DNA of 32,028 nt from DASRHY01 sp046765875 (lineage in GTDB: Bacteria > Actinomycetota > Actinomycetes > Propionibacteriales > Kribbellaceae). A program made the translations under genes and the position numbers. The notes beneath the pieces were generated by a model. It was not told the origin of the DNA, searched no databases, and saw only the letters and a program-made list of their open reading frames with translations. Shown in pieces: positions 25,889 to 32,028 of the stretch. The stretch lies in NCBI GenBank assembly GCA_046765875.1, contig JBKPSJ010000155.1:1-32028 (forward strand). Reading direction: 5' to 3'. Within the stretch, counting starts at the first letter, position 1. The number at the start of each line of letters is the position of its first letter.

Positions 25889-26533
25889 TCACACGGCCAG
25901 GCGGATCACGCCGTAGTCATAGCCTCGACGGCGGTAGACGACGCTCGGCAGATTCTCGTCGGCGTCGACGAACAGATAGAAGTCATGCCCGACCAGTTCC
26001 ATCTCGTACAGGGCCTGGTCGAGCGACATCGGCTTGGCAGAGTGGGTCTTCTCACGCATCACCAGCGGGCCGTCACCAGTCACGGTCAGCGAGCCCACCT
26101 TGTGCGTCGGGACCTCGGTCTCGTCGGCCGGCTCCTCCACCGGTGCGACGCCGTCGCCGTTCGCGGACTGGCGGGCCATCGCCTGCTTGAGCGACTGCGG
26201 GGCGCGCGCGCCGCCGCGGTGCACCCGGCGGCGGTCGGCGGCCCTGCGCACCTGGGCGCGCAGCCGGTCCAGGCTGATCTCGAACGCCGCCTGCTTGGTC
26301 TCGGCGGTCGCCTCGGCCCGGACGACCGGACCCCTGGTGTACATGGTGCATTCGACCCGGAAGGCGCGGTCCTGCTGTCGCGGGTTCTTCTCCTGGCAGA
26401 CCTCGACCTCACACCTCAACACCCGATGATCGATCTTCTCGATGCGCTCGAGCTTTTCCTCGACGTACTGCCGGAACCGGTCACTGACCTCGCAGTGATG
26501 ACCCTTGACGACAACGTCCACGGAAACCTCCAT
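25889..26533 (-). CDS. hpf: Ribosome hibernation promoting factor, long form
   Basis: A 214-residue long HPF, which pairs ribosomes into inactive 100S dimers during slow growth. The N-terminal S30AE domain (MEVSVDVVVKGHHCEVSDRF, then RVECTMYTRGPVVRAEATAE) binds the 30S decoding site. A basic linker follows (RRRVHRGGARAPQSLKQ) and the C-terminal dimerisation domain reads VGSLTVTGDGPLVMREKTHS, then MSLDQALYEMELVGHDFYLF and a final VVYRRRGYDYGVIRL. The frame is open further upstream, but the ATG at 26533 gives the family start. A large hairpin at 26587-26641 lies just upstream. Confidence 0.96.
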   Translation of the reverse strand: MEVSVDVVVKGHHCEVSDRFRQYVEEKLERIEKIDHRVLRCEVEVCQEKNPRQQDRAFRVECTMYTRGPVVRAEATAETKQAAFEISLDRLRAQVRRAADRRRVHRGGARAPQSLKQAMARQSANGDGVAPVEEPADETEVPTHKVGSLTVTGDGPLVMREKTHSAKPMSLDQALYEMELVGHDFYLFVDADENLPSVVYRRRGYDYGVIRLAV

Positions 26534-26586
26534 CGATCTCGGCGAATCTTTACGTCTGCGGACCCCCTCGACGGCCCCAGACGAGA

Positions 26587-26641
26587 ACGTGACCGCCGGT
26601 TCCGGGCGCACTACACGTCCGGTACCGGCGGTCACGTTCCT
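26587..26641 (-). terminator. Large hairpin between the comF-like gene and hpf
   Basis: Nineteen bases at 26587-26605 (beginning GAACGTGACCGCC) are complementary to 26623-26641 with one mismatch. Pairing continues inward for five more positions (one G-T), leaving a 7-base loop at 26611-26617. It sits 54 bases upstream of the hpf start and downstream of the comF-like gene. It may end the mtrA-comF transcript, process it, or act in the hpf leader. No T-run follows. The rest of the 234-base gap (26534-26767) shows no gene. Confidence 0.7.
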
Positions 26642-26767
26642 CCGCGCACCCCTTCACCGGCCTGCCGGATGCGGTGGCCAGGAGTCCCAGCCACCCCGTG
26701 CCGCGAGCCCGGACGGGTGCCATGCACCAACGCTAAACCGCTTCCGGGAAAACCGGTAGGGAACGTC

Positions 26768-27538
26768 TCATGAACCAGCCAAGCCCTTTGCCGGCACCCT
26801 TCTGCGCGTCGCGGCGACCACCGCACAACCCAGTGGTACTACCCCCTCGGCGACCAGCGCGCGACACGCATCTGAAAGTGTTGCGCCGGTGGTGAGCACG
26901 TCGTCGACAACCACAACCGGCTGATCTGTAAGGCGTCTCGCCCAGGTACGCCGGACACCGAACGCGCCGGCGAGATTGGCCGCACGCTGTTCGGCGGACA
27001 GGCCGGACTGGTCGGCGAGCCGCCTGCGAACCACCAGCCCGGCAGCCGTGCGTACGTCGTACCCGCTCCCCCGCAGCCGGCGGACACAGACGGTGGTCAG
27101 CCGGCCGAGTGGATCATGGCCGCGGGCCCGTACCCGCGCGGGCGTGGTCGGCACCGGGCACAGCCAGGCCGCCCGCAGACCGGAGGCCGCCAGCCCTGCC
27201 GTCACGGCAACGGCCAACGCCTCGCCGAGTACGGCCGCCAGTTGGTAACGGCCTTGCTCCTTGTGCGCGACGACGATCTCGCGGGCCGGTCCCTCGTATG
27301 CCGTGGCCGCCACCGGCTCGGCCAGTCCGGCCGGCACCGGGTCCGGCCAGGCGAGGTACGCCGGCCCGGCGAATACCGACCGGCAGCCGGGACAGACCGC
27401 CCGGCCGGGGCGCGCGCAGCCAGCGCACACGCCGCCGAATACCAGGTCGGCGAAAGCGTCCCGCAGTGATCCCGGCCCCGACACCGGTGCAACGATGACG
27501 CTTCCGGGCGCCGGGTCGCAACCGGCGCCTGTGGACAA
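26768..27538 (-). CDS. ComF-family phosphoribosyltransferase-like protein
   Basis: Up to 256 residues. An N-terminal double zinc knuckle (CAGC and CPGC, near residues 38-52) is followed by the ComF region AREIVVAHKEQGRY, then LCPVPTTPARVRARGHDPLG and the PRPP-loop motif VVVVDDVLTTGATLSDACRA. ComF proteins help take up or process single-stranded DNA in naturally competent bacteria; in actinobacteria the role is unclear. The longest frame starts at a TTG at 27538, two bases past the lpqB stop. A GTG at 27484 just before the family-like GSLRDAFADLVFGG is an alternative. Neither has a good ribosome-binding site. Confidence 0.9.
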   Translation of the reverse strand: MSTGAGCDPAPGSVIVAPVSGPGSLRDAFADLVFGGVCAGCARPGRAVCPGCRSVFAGPAYLAWPDPVPAGLAEPVAATAYEGPAREIVVAHKEQGRYQLAAVLGEALAVAVTAGLAASGLRAAWLCPVPTTPARVRARGHDPLGRLTTVCVRRLRGSGYDVRTAAGLVVRRRLADQSGLSAEQRAANLAGAFGVRRTWARRLTDQPVVVVDDVLTTGATLSDACRALVAEGVVPLGCAVVAATRRRVPAKGLAGS

Positions 27539-27540
27539 GC

Positions 27541-29358
27541 TCAGCCGGGGTACACCGCGTGACCGAGGACCGGGCGACCGTCCTTGGTCAGCTTGTCCCA
27601 GTTCAGGTCGCGCTGCCGCACCAGCAGGTTGCCGTTGTCGCGTACCACCGGCAGCGCGTCGCCGTCCGGTGCGACGGCGAGTTCGACCGGGTTGAAGTCC
27701 TGCGCCCCGTTGCCCTGGATCTGGGCCAGCTGGGAGCCGTCGATGTTCGCTTCGGCCATCTGGTACTGCCCGGCACCGGTGCGACCGAGGAGCATGATCT
27801 TGTTCGACGACGACCAGCCCGCGTCGGCGATGTCGTCGTAGTCGAAGTGGAGCGCCTGCACGAGGGAGATCCGCCCCGACCGTTCGTTACCGGTGATCCG
27901 GCCGAGCACCACCTGCGAACCCTGTCCGGTCTGCACCACGGCCAGCGCCCGGACACCGTCGCGGGCGACCCGGAAGGTCGTGATCTTCTTGCCCTCGAGA
28001 CCCGGCGCGCGCACGGTCAGCACCTGCCCGGCGTCGCGGCGGACCCGGATCCGGGCGGCTGTGTCGGCCTGGTCGACGATCCACAGGTTGCGGTCCTTGT
28101 CGAACGACGGCCGCAGAACACGCCCGTCGGTGTAGACGGTGACCGGCTTCGGCGGCAGTGTGTCGAGCGGCCCGACGATCACCGCGCCGTCGGTGACCGC
28201 GGCGCCGTTCTGGCCCTCCAGGTCGATCGCGACCGACCCGATCCGGAGCCTGGTCAGGCCCCTGACCGTCGTCCCCGACGCCGTCTGCTGGGTGCTGGCG
28301 TCGATGTTGTCCAGGACCGTGATCTCGGTGCCGCTGTTGTTGAGCACGTAGAGCTGACGTCCGGCGCGACTGGCGAACGCGGCGTCGTAGCTGTCCCAGT
28401 GGCTCACCGGCTGCTCGGCTGTGGTGCCGTCGACCTCGTACGGTTGGCCGGCCGCGGTGATCTTCAACTTGAGCACACCCACCTGCCGCAGCGTCCATGC
28501 CAACTGGGCGGCCAGCCTGGGCCGCGCGTCGGGTCCGAGACCGGTGATGCGATCGTTGAGCGCGACGGTGGCGACACCGTCGGCGTCGACGGTCACCGAC
28601 ACCACCTCGGTGCCGTCCGGCGCCACCGTGCGTACGGAGTCGCCGAGCCGATCGGTCGGGCCGGCCAGCAGGGCCTGCGCCAGCAGCGTCGCATTCTGCG
28701 AGCTCGGCGTTCGGACCGGGAGGTACACAGGGTCCGGCACCAGCGCATCCGACTTCGGCGTGAAGAAGTACAGGTTGCGCGCCCGGTAGTTGCTCGTGAA
28801 CAGGTCGGAGGCGACCAGCCGGTTGCCCGGCGCGTTGGAGATCCGCAACTCGCCCTTGACCTTGACCAGCTTGAAGGTGAACTTCACCGGCGGCTCGCCA
28901 GGCATGGCGCCCTGCCACCCGCCACGCGAGTCGAGGCGGGCCACCATCGGCGCGTTCAGCGTCACGTCGGTGCTGCCGTCGAGCGTGCTCTCCGGCTGGA
29001 TCGGCTGCTGTTTGGACCGGTCGAACACGGTGACGCTGTCGTCGGGATGCCAGCTCGCGGCGGCCTGCGGGGTCAGGTACTGCTTGAAGACGTCCGGCCC
29101 CGAGGTGGCCATCGCGTCCAGGAAGTCGTTGACGATCGCGCGCGCTCCGGCGCCGTGCCGAGGTGCCTGTACCTGGACCCCGTACGCCGGGTCGCCGACT
29201 TCGCCGGCTCCGCTGCCGGACCGGATCGGCCCGCTGGTCGGAACCGTCGCGCAACCGCCCAGCAAAGCGACCGCGGCACCGAGCGCGGCAATGTTCGCGT
29301 ATCTGGTCGCGTATCTGGTCGCGTATCTGGTCGCGTATCTGGTCGTGCGACGCCTCAC
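27541..29358 (-). CDS. lpqB: Lipoprotein LpqB
   Basis: A 605-residue lipoprotein that, in mycobacteria, works with MtrAB in cell-wall homeostasis. It has a signal peptide with lipobox LLGGC (Cys about 36), a GerMN domain (about residues 200-300, containing TLLAQALLAGPTDRLGDSVR and VATVALNDRITGLGPDAR), and a C-terminal beta-propeller-like half ending RQRDLNWDKLTKDGRPVLGH. The GTG start overlaps the mtrB stop by GTGA. Oddly, the positively charged region of the signal peptide is TRYA repeated four times, encoded by four perfect 12-bp repeats (29296-29343), so its length could vary between strains. Confidence 0.96.
   Translation of the reverse strand: MRRRTTRYATRYATRYATRYANIAALGAAVALLGGCATVPTSGPIRSGSGAGEVGDPAYGVQVQAPRHGAGARAIVNDFLDAMATSGPDVFKQYLTPQAAASWHPDDSVTVFDRSKQQPIQPESTLDGSTDVTLNAPMVARLDSRGGWQGAMPGEPPVKFTFKLVKVKGELRISNAPGNRLVASDLFTSNYRARNLYFFTPKSDALVPDPVYLPVRTPSSQNATLLAQALLAGPTDRLGDSVRTVAPDGTEVVSVTVDADGVATVALNDRITGLGPDARPRLAAQLAWTLRQVGVLKLKITAAGQPYEVDGTTAEQPVSHWDSYDAAFASRAGRQLYVLNNSGTEITVLDNIDASTQQTASGTTVRGLTRLRIGSVAIDLEGQNGAAVTDGAVIVGPLDTLPPKPVTVYTDGRVLRPSFDKDRNLWIVDQADTAARIRVRRDAGQVLTVRAPGLEGKKITTFRVARDGVRALAVVQTGQGSQVVLGRITGNERSGRISLVQALHFDYDDIADAGWSSSNKIMLLGRTGAGQYQMAEANIDGSQLAQIQGNGAQDFNPVELAVAPDGDALPVVRDNGNLLVRQRDLNWDKLTKDGRPVLGHAVYPG
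29296..29343 (-). repeat. Four perfect 12-bp tandem repeats inside lpqB
   Basis: The unit CGCGTATCTGGT occurs four times without change at 29296, 29308, 29320 and 29332. Twelve bases are four codons, so slippage adds or removes TRYA units without shifting the frame. The repeats lie between the start codon and the hydrophobic core of the lipoprotein signal peptide. Confidence 0.97.
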
Positions 29359-31100
29359 TCGACGCTCCTGGTCAGCTTCTGGTACGGCGCACCGACCTCC
29401 ACCAGTTCGGCGATCGGCGACGGCCGCGGCGCGTCCGGCGGCCGGGCCGGCAGCGGCGAGCCCGCGTACGCCCCGCCCTGCAGCCGGGGCAGTGTCAGCC
29501 GGAACCAGGCTCCCTCGCCGGGCGAGCCCCAGGCGTCCAGCCCGCCGCCGTGCAGCCGGGCGTCCTCGAGCGCGATCGACAGCCCCAGGCCGGTGCCACC
29601 GCTGGTCCGGGCCCGGGCCGGATCGGCCCGCCAGAACCGGCTGAACACCATCTCGGCCTCCTCCGGCCGGAACCCGACACCGTGGTCGCGTACCCCGACG
29701 GCGACCGCGTCGTCCGCGACCCCGGCGACGATCTCGATCGGCCGGCCCTCGCTGTGCTCGATCGCGTTCCCGACCAGGTTGCGCAGGATCCGCTCGATCC
29801 GGCGCTGGTCGACCTGCGCGGTGACCGGCTTGTCCGGCAGCCGCAGGTGAACGTCCGCGCCGCCGTGCTCGAGCAGCGTCCGCGACCCCTCGACCACCCG
29901 GTACACGATGTCGCGCAGGTCGACGTCGTCGAGTTCGAGCGCGGCCGCGCCGGCGTCGAACCGGCTGATCTCCAGCAGGTCGGCCAACAGCGCCTCGAAC
30001 CTGTTCAGCTCGTTCTGCAGCAGTTCGACCGAGCGCCGCGTCACCGGATCGAAATCCTCGCGCGCCTCGTGCATCAGGTCTGCCGCCATCCGCACCGTGG
30101 TGAGCGGTGTACGCAGCTCGTGCGAGACGTCGGAGACGAACCGGCGCTGCAGCCGCGACAGTTCCTCAAGCCGGCGGATGTGCCGCTGCAGGCCGCTTGC
30201 CATCTGGTTGAACGAGATCGCTAGCCGGGCCAGGTCGTCCTCGCCGCGGACCTGCATCCGCTCCTCCAGCCGGCCCGCAGCGAACCGCTCGGCGGTACGC
30301 CGGGCCATCCGTACCGGGCTCACCACCTGGCGAGTGACCAGCCAGGCGACCGCGCCGAGCAGGATCACCAGCAGCAACCCGGCGGTGACCAGCGCCCGCT
30401 GCACCAGGTCGAGCGTCTGCTGCTGCTGGGTCAGCGGGAACAAGTAGTACAGCTCGAAGGTCTCGCCGGTGCTGTTCAGCCGCAGAGGCGCACCGATCAC
30501 CAGGGCCGGCACGGGCGGACGACCGTCGGCGTACTGGATCTCGGTGTAGGTGTCCCACAGCAACGCCTCGGGATCGCTGACCACCTGCGAGCGCAGCTTG
30601 TCCGGCACCGACTCGGGCAGCACGCCGGCGGTGCCGCGGATCGAGGTGGTGGTCGGCGACTGGGCGTCGGCAGGGACGAGCATCATCACGTCGTACAGGC
30701 CGTCGGCGCCGCGGTTCACGTTCTCCGAGATCAGCTGGTTGAGCAGCGAACTGATGTTCAGGCCGCTCGGCGGCGAGTCGGCGGCGTTGAGCTGGGTCTG
30801 GGTCTCGCGGACCTGCGCGCCGGCCTCGGTACGGGCACCGTCGCGCCGCGACGACAGCACGCCCTCGGTGACCTGGTTCATCATCACCCAGCCGACCAGG
30901 ATGACCACGACGGTCGACATCAGCAGAGTGCCGGCGACGATCCGTACCTGGATCGAGCGACGCCACAGGTCTGGCCAGCGCCGCGGGCTGTAGTAACCGG
31001 TCAGTGGGCCGCGTGAATCCGCACCGTGAGCCTCCGAGGCCGACTCGGTGTGGGCCTCGAGCTCTACGGTGTCGTTGTCCGGGCGGTCATGCTCTGCCAG
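29355..31100 (-). CDS. mtrB: Sensor histidine kinase MtrB, apparent CTG start
   Basis: About 581 residues if read from a CTG at 31100, one base past the mtrA stop. First helix about residues 52-75 (IVAGTLLMSTVVVILVGWVM), extracytoplasmic sensor to about 235, second helix about 236-256, HAMP from SPVRMARRTAERFAAGRLEE, phospho-acceptor His327 in FVSDVSHELRTPL, N-box RNLVGNAIEH, G1 DHGVGF and G2 GGTGLGLSIA. The first in-frame ATG (30920) lies inside the first helix and would delete WRRSIQVRIVAG, which matches the conserved lead-in of MtrB proteins (WRRSLQLRVVA in mycobacteria, from memory). No ATG, GTG or TTG exists in frame between the mtrA stop and 30920. A sequencing error near the ATG at 31090 is the alternative. 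Confidence 0.93.
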   Translation of the reverse strand: MAEHDRPDNDTVELEAHTESASEAHGADSRGPLTGYYSPRRWPDLWRRSIQVRIVAGTLLMSTVVVILVGWVMMNQVTEGVLSSRRDGARTEAGAQVRETQTQLNAADSPPSGLNISSLLNQLISENVNRGADGLYDVMMLVPADAQSPTTTSIRGTAGVLPESVPDKLRSQVVSDPEALLWDTYTEIQYADGRPPVPALVIGAPLRLNSTGETFELYYLFPLTQQQQTLDLVQRALVTAGLLLVILLGAVAWLVTRQVVSPVRMARRTAERFAAGRLEERMQVRGEDDLARLAISFNQMASGLQRHIRRLEELSRLQRRFVSDVSHELRTPLTTVRMAADLMHEAREDFDPVTRRSVELLQNELNRFEALLADLLEISRFDAGAAALELDDVDLRDIVYRVVEGSRTLLEHGGADVHLRLPDKPVTAQVDQRRIERILRNLVGNAIEHSEGRPIEIVAGVADDAVAVGVRDHGVGFRPEEAEMVFSRFWRADPARARTSGGTGLGLSIALEDARLHGGGLDAWGSPGEGAWFRLTLPRLQGGAYAGSPLPARPPDAPRPSPIAELVEVGAPYQKLTRSVE

Positions 31101-31101
31101 G

Positions 31102-31800
31102 TCAGTCGCCGCCCGCCTTGTACCCGACCCCGCGGACCGTGACCACGATCTCGGGGTGCTCCGGATCGCGCTCGATCTTCGAGCGCAGCCGCTGCACGTG
31201 TACGTTCACCAGCCGGGTGTCGGCCGCGTGCCGGTAGCCCCAGACCTGCTCGAGCAGTACCTCGCGGGTGAACACCTGCCACGGCTTGGAGGCCAGGCAG
31301 ACCAGCAGGTCGAACTCGAGCGGAGTGAGCTGGATGGTCTCGCCGGACCGCTTCACCGAATGCCCGGCGACGTCGATGGTGAGGTCACCGATGCTCAGCG
31401 ACTCCGGTCCGGGTTCGTCCATCCGGCGCAGCCGGGCCCGGATCCGGGCCACCAGTTCCTTGGGCTTGAACGGCTTGACCACGTAGTCGTCGGCGCCGGA
31501 CTCCAGTCCGAGCACCACGTCGACGGTGTCGCTCTTGGCCGTGAGCATCACGATCGGTGCTCCGGACTCGGCACGGATCTGGCGGCACACGTCGATGCCG
31601 TCCATCCCCGGCAGCATCAGGTCGAGCAGCACCAGGTCCGGTTTGGCGTCGCGGAACGCCGCCAGTGCCTTGTCGCCGGTGGCGCACAGGTATGTGTCGT
31701 ACCCCTCGTTGCGCAGCACGATGCTCAGCATCTCGGACAACGCGGTGTCGTCGTCCACGATGAGCACCCGCCCACGCGTCGTACGGTTGCCGTCAACCAC
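31102..31800 (-). CDS. mtrA: Response regulator MtrA
   Basis: A 232-residue OmpR-family regulator that controls cell-wall, division and osmotic functions in actinobacteria. Receiver: RVLIVDDDTALSEMLSIVLR, phospho-acceptor Asp60 in LVLLDLMLPGMDG, Thr87, and Lys109 in DDYVVKPFKPKEL. DNA-binding domain: TIQLTPLEFDLLVCLASKPW, then VWGYRHAADTRLVNVHVQRL and VVTVRGVGYKAG. The frame is open back to 31893, but the GTG at 31800 has AGGAG 5 bases upstream and gives the family length, so it is the start. First gene of the minus-strand mtrA-mtrB-lpqB-comF run. Its leader contains a 6-bp hairpin at 31822-31838. Confidence 0.97.
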   Translation of the reverse strand: MVDGNRTTRGRVLIVDDDTALSEMLSIVLRNEGYDTYLCATGDKALAAFRDAKPDLVLLDLMLPGMDGIDVCRQIRAESGAPIVMLTAKSDTVDVVLGLESGADDYVVKPFKPKELVARIRARLRRMDEPGPESLSIGDLTIDVAGHSVKRSGETIQLTPLEFDLLVCLASKPWQVFTREVLLEQVWGYRHAADTRLVNVHVQRLRSKIERDPEHPEIVVTVRGVGYKAGGD

Positions 31801-31974
31801 GGCTGCTCCTGTTCTCGTTCCCGGGGTGTGCGACCCCGTACGGATAGTGTCCCATTCTGGGCCTAATGTCCTGTGCTGCCGCCGCACCGGCACGAAGCCG
31901 GCGGCGTCGCACGACGCATTGTGACCGATTGGTGCTGTGATGATGGGTCTGGCGGGCCAGGAGAGGGGCGCACT

Positions 31975-32028
31975 GTGAGCGGGTTTCAGGACTCCGAGCC
32001 GCTACTGCGCCCCTGGCTGCCCATCGAC
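31975..32028 (+). CDS. Start of an unidentified gene (cut by window edge)
   Basis: A GTG at 31975, six bases after AGGAGAGGGG, opens a frame that stays open for the remaining 18 codons (SGFQDSEPLLRPWLPID). The strong ribosome-binding site and divergent position from mtrA make it a credible gene, but too little is visible to name a family. The 174-base gap between it and the mtrA start should hold both promoters; I could not pick out convincing -10/-35 pairs there. Confidence 0.6.
   Translation, partial: MSGFQDSEPLLRPWLPID

Overview
The window is a dense, very GC-rich chromosomal segment from an actinobacterium. Evidence for this is strong G/C preference at third codon positions, frequent GTG starts, many ATGA/TGATG/GTGA gene overlaps, and the order mtrA-mtrB-lpqB-comF-hpf-alkZ-like-secA, all on the minus strand, which is an actinobacterial core arrangement. 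The gene set fits the Nocardioidaceae/Kribbella area best, but that placement rests on family knowledge and no search was run.

Layout. 1-1646: a two-component pair (the sensor kinase runs off the left edge) and a two-helix membrane protein, minus strand. 1912-3335: tryptophan 2,3-dioxygenase (kynA) divergent from a DUF2505 protein. 3336-4253 is the most accessory stretch: a long nested palindrome, a small zinc-ribbon protein, a frameshifted remnant of a histidine phosphatase, a hairpin, then a perfect LexA/SOS box just ahead of a small unknown ORF that runs into a phosphotransferase (4254-5330). 5327-8240: a minus-strand chain of a WS/DGAT-like acyltransferase, a DUF6912-like protein and the end-joining protein Ku, each start overlapping the previous stop. 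8443-10223: a cupredoxin-like lipoprotein and a polytopic membrane protein overlapping by GTGA. 10184-14195: a GT87-type mannosyltransferase, a HAD protein, a CpaE-like ATPase and a SAF-domain protein, minus strand.

14337-16456: an excisionase-type HTH protein, a conserved unknown protein, and a LysM-like membrane protein coupled to an Rv3235-family protein. 16528-19838: an ABC exporter pair (FtsX-type permease and ATPase) behind a perfect inverted repeat. 19958-25213: a nitronate monooxygenase, SecA and an AlkZ/YcaQ-type glycosylase. 25301-25848: a RHH/MazF toxin-antitoxin pair inserted on the plus strand, with its own operator-like promoter and terminator. 25889-31800: hpf, comF-like, lpqB, mtrB and mtrA. 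31975 to the end: the start of an unidentified plus-strand gene.

The genes worth most attention are the SOS-box small ORF with its phosphotransferase, the nested palindrome at 3340-3401, mtrB (whose natural reading frame has no ATG/GTG/TTG start and appears to begin at a CTG immediately after the mtrA stop), and lpqB (whose signal peptide carries four perfect copies of a 12-bp tandem repeat).
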